This document shows positions 18,606 through 26,726 of a DNA stretch of 64,000 nucleotides, one piece after another (positions within the stretch are counted from its first letter, which is position 1; each line of letters opens with the position of its first letter). The notes below the pieces were generated by a model. The model was not told the origin of the DNA. It was given only the letters and a program-made list of their open reading frames with translations, and made no database searches. Made by a program: the position numbers and the translations under genes. Source of the stretch: Megasphaera sp. AM44-1BH (GTDB lineage Bacteria; Bacillota; Negativicutes; Veillonellales; Megasphaeraceae); assembly GCF_003467125.1 (NCBI RefSeq), contig NZ_QSFA01000003.1, positions 110,565 to 174,564 of the forward strand, read 5' to 3'.

Positions 18606-18652
18606 TATTTTACTATTAAATATAGAAAAATAGAATATTTAATAGTAAAATA
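18606..18652. promoter_or_regulatory. Perfect 18-bp inverted repeat in the divergent LysR promoter region
   Basis: The arms at 18606-18623 and 18635-18652 are exact reverse complements (TATTTTACTATTAAATAT and its complement) around an 11-base spacer. The second arm ends 6 bases before the GGGGAGGG ribosome site of the LysR gene at 18676. It could be the LysR operator for both directions or an mRNA hairpin in the LysR leader. Confidence 0.7.
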
Positions 18653-18675
18653 AGAAAGAGGGGAGGGATTTTCAC

Positions 18676-19575
18676 ATGGAGTATCAACTATTAGAAACAT
18701 TTATTGTACTCAGCGAAGTACGTAATATTACTAAATGCGCTCACTTATTATATAAAACTCAGCCAACTATTACAAAGCGCTTGCAACAACTCGAATCAGA
18801 ACTCGGTTATGCTTTACTCGTCCGTGAAAAAGGCAAGCAGGAAATAGAGTTAACTCCACGGGGAATCGTATTTCTTGAAAAAGCAAAAGAATTATATAAT
18901 CTCTACAATGAATTATCGCTAAGTTCGCAAGAAACGGCTAACTCTCTCCTCATTTCATGTATCGCTAGTTTTCAAACACCATTTATTGCCAACGTATGTC
19001 TGCAAATGAATCAGGAACTTGGTACCCATCCTTTTGTTTATACCTACCAAACCCACGATGTATACAAGCTAATTGCAAATAAACAAGTTGATTTGGCCAT
19101 AGTATCAGATGTTCGCAACGAACCAGGTGTTGCTTGTGAACAATTATTTTCTCAACCTTATTTTGTTGTAAAATATTGCGAAAATCCGACCTCAGAAATT
19201 CCTCTAATTTCAACTGATGAACTTGATCCACATTACGAATTATTTGGCCGTTGGGACAATGCCTTTTTGTACTGGCATAATCGAGTCTTTAAAAACACTC
19301 CCATTCAAATGATGGCTGACTCTCCTATCATAAATCAACTTTGGTTAAAAAACACATCTTACTGGACCATTATGCAAGAATGTACGGCTTATATCGTAAG
19401 TCAGAATATGCCCGTTCAGCTTTACAGGATTGCTGATCCTCCACCAGACAGAAGTTGTTACCTCTTAACCAATCGTTTTATAGATAAGTCCATCAGACCC
19501 CTTATATCATATTTTAAAGAACAATTTCTAATAGAAATAAACAAATATAAAATAAACTCACTATTTCCAAAATAA
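18676..19575 (+). CDS. LysR-type transcriptional regulator
   Basis: The 299-aa product has an N-terminal winged helix-turn-helix (LSEVRNITKCAHLLYKTQPTITKRLQQLE, about 13-42) and a C-terminal effector domain. GGGGAGGG precedes the ATG. The gene is AT-rich, like its neighbours. It is divergent from the class V PLP enzyme/NhaC operon and carries a perfect inverted repeat in its leader, so autoregulation and control of that operon are likely. Inducer unknown. Confidence 0.87.
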   Translation: MEYQLLETFIVLSEVRNITKCAHLLYKTQPTITKRLQQLESELGYALLVREKGKQEIELTPRGIVFLEKAKELYNLYNELSLSSQETANSLLISCIASFQTPFIANVCLQMNQELGTHPFVYTYQTHDVYKLIANKQVDLAIVSDVRNEPGVACEQLFSQPYFVVKYCENPTSEIPLISTDELDPHYELFGRWDNAFLYWHNRVFKNTPIQMMADSPIINQLWLKNTSYWTIMQECTAYIVSQNMPVQLYRIADPPPDRSCYLLTNRFIDKSIRPLISYFKEQFLIEINKYKINSLFPK

Positions 19576-19610
19576 ATCAGATGCTGGTAAATGTGGCCAG
19601 CATCTGATTT
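19574..19610. terminator. Bidirectional terminator
   Basis: AAATCAGATGCTGG and CCAGCATCTGATTT form a perfect stem between convergent genes, A/T-rich on both sides. Confidence 0.85.
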
Positions 19611-19626
19611 ACTTTGGACGTTTTCT

Positions 19627-20916
19627 CTATAAACTATACTGTTCTTTGATCATATCCCATAGCCCCAACTTTTTCAATTTTTCTACAGGAGCTCTGAATG
19701 TAGCTGTGACGGTACCTGGAGCCCGGCCAATTTCTAATCCACCACTGATAGTAATGCGATTCATAACCTGCGGCACTGTCATGTCAAGTAATTCTGCCGC
19801 ACGTTGCATAGCGCACTCAATAGCTATATTCAAATTAGAACCTGTACCAATAAAAGAAATAGGAGCCGCTTCTTCAAGTTTTACGTTCCATTTATCGGCT
19901 TCCCGTTGTGCCAGTTTTCTTTCTGCATCTGTAAGCGGCTTAGCAAGATACGGCAAATCTTCTAACAACGGTAACAGAATCGGACCATCAAGAGTCAATC
20001 CTTTAATGACAGAAACCTGTAAAATTGCAATACCTGATACATCACAGGTATGACCGGCTATTTCCCCGTCTCCCTGCAATGCGTGCATGTCACCTACGTA
20101 AACACCGCCACCTGGAATACGGACAGGTGCAATGAGCACAGATCCTGCCCTGACTCTGTTAATATCCATATGTCCATCGGTAACAGTTTTCAATTCCTCT
20201 TCACTTTGCGCATATTCATGAGGAGCGCCTACAAGAAATTGTCCAAAATCACGGGCATTATGAGAATCCGGAGTATTGACAGGCGGCGTCGTTCCTAATT
20301 GCCCTAAAAAAGGCCTCAATCGTGTAGCTATCCCTGGCAGATCATGTGGAGCCAGTGTTACTACAGGATTTTGAACAGAATTATCTGGTGTTTGCATAAA
20401 TGTCCGCCCAGAATAAGCTGCCTTTTCAGCACCTTTTTGATCAAGTGTCACTCCAATTTTGTGATTATCATCAAATGCAATCGTATATCCACTTGTAAAA
20501 GCAAAAGGTGCTGCAGGAGCATCACAGTTTTTACAGCGAATAGCATCCTGCCCAATTCCTTTAATGATGGTCTCCTCATACAACGTGCCACACTGAGGAC
20601 ATTTTCCGGCAACAAAGGGATCCCCCAAACACCTGTCAGGAAAAACCTTATCGTTCCCTGAAGCCGTACCATGTGATGTAATCTGAACCGAGACAATCTT
20701 TATGGCAATTGCATCACCGACTTCCGCATTTTCTACTATGACCGGCGTTGTCACTTCATGTCCGCCACGAATAGCAGGAGTTAACATTGGTCCCCAACAG
20801 CCAGGTGCCGTGTTAGCAACAATATATCCTCCATCCGCTACTGGGCCTGTCATAGGAACATCTGGTCCTAAAATACCGTTTGTAAACGTGTTAACAAAAA
20901 TTGTACGTTTGGCCAT
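19627..20916 (-). CDS. Acetamidase/formamidase family amidohydrolase
   Basis: The 429-aa protein is of the FmdA/AmdA type, which releases ammonia from short-chain amides. The N-terminal part has the PVTGPV-like segment (PMTGPVADGGYIV), and the core has GGGVYVGDMHALQGDGEIAGH, the metal-site region of this family. A clear zinc-ribbon-like insert is present: CPQC then about 20 residues then CKNC, at roughly 106-130. An AACCTCC complement (GGAGG) precedes the ATG. The gene follows the aminotransferase gene at 21102 on the same strand after a hairpin, so coupling is uncertain. Actual substrate unknown. Confidence 0.87.
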   Translation of the reverse strand: MAKRTIFVNTFTNGILGPDVPMTGPVADGGYIVANTAPGCWGPMLTPAIRGGHEVTTPVIVENAEVGDAIAIKIVSVQITSHGTASGNDKVFPDRCLGDPFVAGKCPQCGTLYEETIIKGIGQDAIRCKNCDAPAAPFAFTSGYTIAFDDNHKIGVTLDQKGAEKAAYSGRTFMQTPDNSVQNPVVTLAPHDLPGIATRLRPFLGQLGTTPPVNTPDSHNARDFGQFLVGAPHEYAQSEEELKTVTDGHMDINRVRAGSVLIAPVRIPGGGVYVGDMHALQGDGEIAGHTCDVSGIAILQVSVIKGLTLDGPILLPLLEDLPYLAKPLTDAERKLAQREADKWNVKLEEAAPISFIGTGSNLNIAIECAMQRAAELLDMTVPQVMNRITISGGLEIGRAPGTVTATFRAPVEKLKKLGLWDMIKEQYSL

Positions 20917-21034
20917 ATTGCAACCTCCTTACAAAATATCTTCTACTTTTATATCACCTATATAATTTATTCTCCTAATCAAAGCATTTTCCTTTTCAAA
21001 ATTTTTCTAATTTTCACATAATGTATAAAGAATA

Positions 21035-21072
21035 TTGGCGGCACGAACAAATCTCTTCGTACGTGTCGCCAA
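21035..21072 (-). terminator. Hairpin between aminotransferase and amidase genes
   Basis: TTGGCG-CACG and CGTG-CGCCAA form an 11-pair stem with one mismatch, followed on the minus strand by TATTCTTTATA. The T-run is weak, so it may only attenuate transcription. Confidence 0.5.
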
Positions 21073-21101
21073 ATTCAAAGTATAGAAAGAAAGTTTTAGG
21101 G

Positions 21102-22295
21102 TTATCTCTTTATTTCCTGAACAAGTTCAGAAATCCTGCGTACACCTTCGATAATATTATCTTCCGAAGTAGCATACGATATTCTGATATAATCCGCATA
21201 GGCATCACCGAATGCTTTAGCTGGCACTGTCGCTACATATTTCTTTTCTAGCAATACTTTGGCAAATTCATCACCTGACAGCCCCAGTTTAGAAACATCC
21301 ACCAATAAGTAAAATGCCCCATCCGGTTTAGAATAAGTCAATTCAGGAATTTTAGATAGTTCTTTTACAATTAAATCTCTTCTCTTAGAAAATGTCTTAA
21401 CCATCAAATTGACGGCTTGTTTTGTATTTTTACTTTCCATTGCTTCACTTAATCCTACTTGTATGAATGTTGTGCCACTCGTAGTCGAATATTGATGCGT
21501 GCGCATAATCACATCAGCCAGATTCTTAGGTGCAGCAATATACCCTACTCGCCATCCTGTCATTGCAAAAGTTTTAGAAAAACCGCTGACTAATATAGTT
21601 CTTTCTTTCATATCGGAGAAATTAGCAATGGAATAAAATACCGAATCCCCATATACTAATTGACTATACATTTCATCCGATAAAATAAGGAAATTATTCT
21701 CTCTTGCCAATTTACAGATTGCATCCAGTTCTTCACGTGTAAATACGACGCCACTAGGATTATTAGGATTATTAATGATTAACATCTTAGTTTTAGGTGT
21801 AATCGCAGCTTGAATAGCTTCTAGATCTAATCGGAAATCTTTTAATGGTACATCAACAAAATGTGCTTCGCACATATTAACTAATGATTTGTAATTTACA
21901 AATGAAGGAGTAAGCACAATCACGTCATCATCAGGATCAACAAAACTTAAGATGGCATTATTTAAGCCTTCCGCACCACCTGATGTCAAAATAATTTCGC
22001 TGTCCGGATCGTAATCCACTCCGGTTTCATTTTTAATATAATGTTGTAATGTTTTACGCAAACCCGGATAGCCCCGATTGGAAGTATAATGTGTAAAATT
22101 ATTTGTTAATGCCTGAATAGTAGCACTTTTTATATCTTCCGGCGTATTAAAGTCCGGTTCTCCAATGCTTAAAAATATTACTGGGTTCCCTTCATTCTTC
22201 AAGATAGTCGCTCTTTCTAAGACTTTACGAATTGCTGATGGATGTACATTTTTTAATCTCCGGGCTCCTATAGAAAAGTCATATGAATGTTCCAT
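21102..22295 (-). CDS. Class I/II PLP-dependent aminotransferase
   Basis: The 397-aa enzyme has the same architecture as the one at 9015: ILTSGGAEGLNNAIL, NNPNNPSGV, the PLP lysine in SGFSKTFAMTGWRVGY, and the substrate-binding Arg in YIRISYATS. It is AT-rich compared with that paralogue, in line with separate acquisition. GGAGGG precedes the ATG. The truncated sodium:solute symporter gene ends 24 bases upstream, so the two were probably one operon feeding an imported amino acid to the enzyme. Substrate unknown. Confidence 0.9.
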   Translation of the reverse strand: MEHSYDFSIGARRLKNVHPSAIRKVLERATILKNEGNPVIFLSIGEPDFNTPEDIKSATIQALTNNFTHYTSNRGYPGLRKTLQHYIKNETGVDYDPDSEIILTSGGAEGLNNAILSFVDPDDDVIVLTPSFVNYKSLVNMCEAHFVDVPLKDFRLDLEAIQAAITPKTKMLIINNPNNPSGVVFTREELDAICKLARENNFLILSDEMYSQLVYGDSVFYSIANFSDMKERTILVSGFSKTFAMTGWRVGYIAAPKNLADVIMRTHQYSTTSGTTFIQVGLSEAMESKNTKQAVNLMVKTFSKRRDLIVKELSKIPELTYSKPDGAFYLLVDVSKLGLSGDEFAKVLLEKKYVATVPAKAFGDAYADYIRISYATSEDNIIEGVRRISELVQEIKR

Positions 22296-22319
22296 AATAT
22301 CCCTCCTTATCTATTTATG

Positions 22320-23504
22320 TTAGTCTTCCTTACTTTCTTCCTTTCGATTATTATCAGCCGTCTGAGCGGCCAGATAACTTTGCCGGAATGATTTACCGCT
22401 GACCATAATACCTATGATGATAAGCAATGCACTTGACCCTAAACCCAGATACAAAGGATTAATAGTTAAATGCAATACCATTTTAGAAATGATTGGCAAT
22501 AATGTCCCACAACAAATAGATGCAAAAGCCCATTTCGGAGTCAACCATCCGGGTTTAAAGACAGCAAGCGACAAAGGTACAAATACACCCGCTCCACGAA
22601 GAATCATAGAAAGAAAATTTAGTTCTAAAATAGTTGCATTTAAATATAAATATGAGAAATAGGTACCTACTACCATTGTAATAAGAATCGTGAGCCGATT
22701 CGTCAACAGTATTTTTGAATTAGATTTAACATGCATTAAGTTCCCTACAAAGTCACTGGCAAATAAAGTACCAATAGCCAATGCCATGCCAGCAGTTGAG
22801 CTGATAATTGCCAGTAAAATTCCCGCAATCGCTACACCGCCTAACCAATCAGGAAAATATCCTAAGAAAAAGGTAGGAAGCGCCTGAATCGGTATGATTT
22901 CCGGATGTGTCGCATGCATAAACATCCCAATAGCAACTATAGGCAAGCCTATAGGAATAATAATCGCTGAAGCTGTAAAGGCTCCGCGCGCCGCTGTCTT
23001 TGCATCACTTGCAGAAAACAGAGCTTGAATATATGCCTGTGCCGATAGTATACCTACCATCATTGAAAAAATATTTCCCAATACTTCAGCCGTACCACGG
23101 CTAAATAAATTAAACCAGGGATCATATGGAAACATCGCATGAAATTCATCACTAGGCATAGATGCTAAATATTTAATAGCAATAAAGCCCCCTATCAGCA
23201 GAGAGCCCCATAGTAAAGCCATCTTTATCAAACCAGTTAAACTATTTCCCTTCTGACCACTAAAAAATACAGTAGCAACAACAACAAAAACAAAAAGTAC
23301 AGAGGATACTTCCGGGGTAATGCCTAACACTTGAATAAAAATTTGGATAGCTGCAATGGTTCCCGGCAATTGAGAAATGAGCATACTAAGGATTGTTGCA
23401 ACACCAACCATGACTCCTGCCCATTTCCCATAATGAAGTGTGAAAAACTGCGGCAACGTTTCAAGCCCTGTTCTCCGTAGCGGTTTAGCATAAAACAACC
23501 CCAT
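22320..23504 (-). pseudogene. Sodium:solute symporter (SSS family), 5'-truncated
   Basis: The remaining 394 residues are a typical SSS carrier from the third helix on: LETLPQFFTLHYGKWAG, then repeated helices including AGILLAIISSTAGMALAIGTLFASD, which holds the sodium-site Ser/Thr region. The family normally has about 80-90 more residues ahead with two helices. Here the frame begins at an internal ATG (MGLFYAKPLRR) without a ribosome site, and DNA immediately upstream encodes, on the other strand, the tail of a regulator. The loss of the first helices means it is probably nonfunctional. The C-terminus is intact and the aminotransferase gene follows at once. Confidence 0.8.
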
Positions 23505-23512
23505 TACGAAAA

Positions 23513-23632
23513 ATGGAAGAAGAAATAATAAGGCAGCTCCTGCAAAAAGAAAATGGAAATAAACAGAGCCTGGCTAACAAATTAGGAATCAGCCGCGCTA
23601 CAATCTGGAATAAATTAAAAGAAAAAAAATAA
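23513..23632 (+). pseudogene. Remnant of a sigma-54-type regulator: C-terminal Fis-like helix-turn-helix
   Basis: A 39-codon frame reads MEEEIIRQLLQKENGN, then SLANKLGISRATIWNKLK, and ends KEKK plus TAA. This is the Fis-type DNA-binding tail found at the end of PrpR-like and NtrC-like activators, with nothing of the AAA+ domain before it. No ribosome site precedes it. A good terminator follows 10 bases later, as expected of a genuine gene end. It abuts the truncated symporter gene, so a deletion or recombination joined the two. Confidence 0.7.
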
Positions 23633-23635
23633 TAA

Positions 23636-23683
23636 AAAAGAACCCCGTCAGCACTTCCCCTCTTGCTGGCAGGGTTCTTTTTA
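23636..23683. terminator. Bidirectional terminator
   Basis: AAGAACCC...CAGCA pairs with TGCTG...GGGTTCTT, flanked by A-run and T-run. It lies between the regulator remnant (plus) and the XRE gene (minus). Confidence 0.85.
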
Positions 23684-23884
23684 TTCATCCTTCAGGCCTG
23701 TAATGTAATCCAGGGACACGTTGTAAAAACGTGCTAATATGATCAACTTCTCCACAGAAATTTTTCGTTTTCCTAATTCATACATACCGTATGCTTCCTG
23801 TGTGCAATTTAAAAGTTTAGCAACTTCTCGTTGGGATAATTTTCTCTCCCGCCGCAATATTCGCAGTCGAGCATAGTATTCCAT
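23681..23884 (-). CDS. Small XRE-family helix-turn-helix regulator
   Basis: The 67-aa protein is almost entirely a Cro/CI-type helix-turn-helix: LRILRRERKLSQREVAKLLN, then the recognition helix region CTQEAYGMYELGKR, and the closing ARFYNVSLDYITGL. Size and ending match single-domain XRE proteins of Firmicutes and their mobile elements. GGAGGG precedes the ATG. It stands alone, facing an AT-rich region of about 600 bases. Target unknown. Confidence 0.85.
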   Translation of the reverse strand: MEYYARLRILRRERKLSQREVAKLLNCTQEAYGMYELGKRKISVEKLIILARFYNVSLDYITGLKDE

Positions 23885-24488
23885 ATGTTTTTCCCCACCC
23901 TCCTATGATTATCTCAACTTAGTATAATACATTTTGCATAGTTTTGCAAAAACATTATCTATATGTTTTTCTTATTGCTTTAGATAGTTCAATTCCTATT
24001 CCTTATATTAATAAAGATAATTCAATTTTTATTATAAATATTTAAGTATTGTATCGCATTTTTTCTTCTCAATATATAGATAAAATACATAATTCTGTCA
24101 TACAACCGATATGTTATAATTATTATTTTAAAATTCCGATTGCTTTATCAATTATTTATTCTTTATTTAGTGTATATTTATGTATTTTTAAAACAAAAAT
24201 TAAGTGCAAATCTACTTCATTATATATCGGTTTCATTAATTTTTTTACTTAAACATAATTATATTATCATTATCATTCGTAAATATATAGAATACTTTTC
24301 AACGTTTTTATACACGAACTGGTTCTGATATATATTGTAATATGCCTGATAAGAAAACGGTCTATTGGTTTTCTCTTTACTTTGATATATACCGTGATAT
24401 AATGAAGTTGCCTACAGTAAAACAAAATTTTTATTTAATAATCTTTGCTAAAAGTCTGAAAATATTTCGAGAGGGGCTGTCTTTTCCA
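23885..24488. other. AT-rich gene-free stretch
   Basis: About 600 bases of strongly AT-rich DNA separate the XRE gene from the M20 hydrolase gene. Short open frames occur but have no ribosome sites and only low-complexity Ile/Phe/Tyr/Lys content. It probably contains the divergent promoters. I see no convincing gene or RNA. Confidence 0.5.
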
Positions 24489-25736
24489 ATGATTAATGTA
24501 AAAGCGTTAGCAGATGCTCACTATGATGAATTAGTTAAATTACGTCGTTATTTTCATGAACATCCGGAATTGTCCAATGTAGAAGATGCGACATGTGATA
24601 CAATCCAGAAAAAACTGGAAGAATATGGAATCCGTACAGAAGTCGTGGAACACGGTGGCGTTTTCGGTTTTATTGACAATGGCCCTGGTAAAACCGTTCT
24701 GATGCGTGCCGATATTGATGGTCTTCCTATTCAGGAAACAGAAACCAATCTGAATCAGAAACGTGTATGCGTTTCCAAAAATCCTGGTGTAATGCACGCC
24801 TGCGGTCATGACGGCCATATTTCCATGCTGCTTACAGAAGCTAAAATCCTGCAGGAAATCAAAGACCAGTGGTCCGGACGCGTCATTTTCATGTTTGAAC
24901 GTGCCGAAGAAGGTTCCGATGCAACACAGCATCTCATGCCTTATCTGCTCAAGCAGAATATTGATTACTGCTATGGCACCCATGTCCGCTGGGATGTACC
25001 GGCTGGCAAAATCAATGTAGAAAAAGGAGCTGCCATGGCTGGCGGTTTTGCCTTCCAGATCAAAATCAAGGGCCACGGCGGGCACGGTTCCCGTCCAGAT
25101 CTGTCCCAGAGCCCGATTGACTGCTTCCATGCATTCTACGGCAATCTGCAGGCACTGCGCATGCGCGATGTCAATCCGTTGGAATGCCTGACTCTTTCTA
25201 TTGGTACAGTCCAGGCCGGCTCTGCCTATAATGTCATCCCGAACGAACTCTTTTTCGGCGGTTCATCCCGTTTCTTCAGCTATGAACATGCCGGAAAAAA
25301 ATTCTATGATGACTTCCTCAAACTTCTCAAAAACGAATGCGACAACTACGACTGCACGTATGAACTGGTCCGCATGAAACAGCCGCTGCTGGAAGTACGC
25401 AACAACCCGGTCTGCGGTGATTATGCCCGCAAAGCTGTCGCCAAATACCTCGGCGAAGACGCCCTGTACGATGTAGAACCGTGGATGGCTTCCGAAACCT
25501 TTGGCCTGACGTTATCCCTCTTCCCGGGAGTCTTTACGTTTACCGGCATTGCCAATAAAGAAAAAGGCTGTGGCGGCAACCATCACACACCGCAGTTTGA
25601 TATCGACGAAGAAGGCCTCCGCGCCGGTGTCGTTGCCGGTGTCGGTTATGCTCTTGAAATGCTCGCTGCCAAACCGGAAATCGAATTTAAACAGAATACG
25701 GAAGATCCGGTACAGCTCGGCCTGCGCGGTATGTAA
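24489..25736 (+). CDS. M20-family amidohydrolase (aminoacylase/hippurate-hydrolase type)
   Basis: The 415-aa metallohydrolase releases an amino acid from an N-acyl or related amide. Visible are RRYFHEHPELS at the N-terminus, the metal motif HACGHDGHISMLL, the EGSD glutamate region (ERAEEGSD), the dimerisation-domain start GGHGSRPDLSQSPID, and a late metal histidine in NHHTPQFDIDEE. ATG at 24489 follows GAGAGGGG by about 12 bases. An upstream in-frame extension lacks a ribosome site and is low-complexity. Codon use shifts from AT-rich at the 5' end to the GC-richer average of the rest of the window, so this gene sits on the edge of the accessory stretch. Confidence 0.88.
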   Translation: MINVKALADAHYDELVKLRRYFHEHPELSNVEDATCDTIQKKLEEYGIRTEVVEHGGVFGFIDNGPGKTVLMRADIDGLPIQETETNLNQKRVCVSKNPGVMHACGHDGHISMLLTEAKILQEIKDQWSGRVIFMFERAEEGSDATQHLMPYLLKQNIDYCYGTHVRWDVPAGKINVEKGAAMAGGFAFQIKIKGHGGHGSRPDLSQSPIDCFHAFYGNLQALRMRDVNPLECLTLSIGTVQAGSAYNVIPNELFFGGSSRFFSYEHAGKKFYDDFLKLLKNECDNYDCTYELVRMKQPLLEVRNNPVCGDYARKAVAKYLGEDALYDVEPWMASETFGLTLSLFPGVFTFTGIANKEKGCGGNHHTPQFDIDEEGLRAGVVAGVGYALEMLAAKPEIEFKQNTEDPVQLGLRGM

Positions 25737-25768
25737 TCCACCTGCTGCCCGATACTGAATACAATGAT

Positions 25769-25816
25769 AATCCCCCGGCCAGTCAGATAGAAATAATCTG
25801 ACCGGCCGGGGGATTT
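25769..25816. terminator. Bidirectional terminator
   Basis: AATCCCCCGGCC-GTCAGAT pairs with ATCTGAC-GGCCGGGGGATT. It lies between the M20 gene and the convergent NAD(P)-binding gene. Confidence 0.9.
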
Positions 25817-25854
25817 GTTGTCAATGACAGTACGTCTGCACGAAATTTTTATCA

Positions 25855-26487
25855 TTATGCACGGACGACAGAAATCCGCTTCTGGATGTGATTTCCGTTT
25901 TCTATTTCATCTACCATGGCAATGGCATAGTCGGCATAGGAAATGACCGATTCATTTTTACTGTTGAGTTTGAATTCTTCACCAGCAAGGATATAGTGAC
26001 CTGTCCGTTCACCATCGGCCTGGAAATCCGCTGCCGGACTGATGTATGTCCATTTGACATCAGTACGCAGGCGAAGTTCTGCCAGTGACTTTCCCTGTGC
26101 CGTGGCAAGAGGTTTGAAAGCCTCAGGGAAATCCGGCGTATCGACAAGCTGAGTCGTATGTTCCGGATCAACATAGAGTGAACCGGCGCCGCCGACTACC
26201 AGAAGGCGGACATTGGTACCGGACAAAATATCTGCCAGATGCTTCAATGTCTTAGAATGATTGTTTAATGTTTCCGGAGTCCAAGTACCAAAAGCATCGA
26301 CAACGGCATCAAACCCCTGCAGATCTTCTCTTGTCAGATTGAGGATATCTTTTTTAATATACATCTTAGTCGGTGTTTCATTGACATCATGACGGCCAAA
26401 TGCTGTTACTTCATGACCCCGGTTCAAGGCTTCTGCGATTACTTTTTTTGCCACACGGCCATCTGCTGCTACAACTGCAATTTTCAT
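25855..26487 (-). CDS. NAD(P)-binding protein, NmrA/atypical SDR type
   Basis: The 210-aa product has a Rossmann start (KIAVVAADGRVAKKVIAEALNRGHEVTAFGR), an Asp-rich second strand (DAVVDAFGTW), and a VVGGAGSLYVDPE loop. This matches the short family often annotated as NAD(P)H-binding or NAD-dependent epimerase, with no catalytic Tyr-x3-Lys. The Gly-rich loop is modified (ADGRVAKK instead of GATGxxG). The ATG follows GAAGGAG. It is monocistronic and divergent from the PrpR-like regulator gene. A quinone-reductase or redox-sensing role is possible but unproven. Confidence 0.82.
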   Translation of the reverse strand: MKIAVVAADGRVAKKVIAEALNRGHEVTAFGRHDVNETPTKMYIKKDILNLTREDLQGFDAVVDAFGTWTPETLNNHSKTLKHLADILSGTNVRLLVVGGAGSLYVDPEHTTQLVDTPDFPEAFKPLATAQGKSLAELRLRTDVKWTYISPAADFQADGERTGHYILAGEEFKLNSKNESVISYADYAIAMVDEIENGNHIQKRISVVRA

Positions 26488-26726
26488 GATTTAGTCTCCT
26501 TCCGGGGGATTCCTGCTCCCCACGTATCAAATACCGAATATTTAAAGTAATATTTATTGTTTCATCTTACAAGGCATACTATATCATCGTTCGTCTATGT
26601 TGTCAATATTTTTATTACATCTTTTTTTGCCAGATGATTTCTATCAAAGTATATTCTGCCGTCGGTCGTTTCGTGATATACTACAGCTATAAAGTAGCAC
26701 GGAATACAAAGAAAAGAGAATGAGCC

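Noticed and set aside
24049..24328. Two overlapping short plus-strand frames in the AT-rich gap
   Set aside because: No ribosome sites, and composition is only that expected of AT-rich DNA (Ile, Phe, Tyr, Lys).
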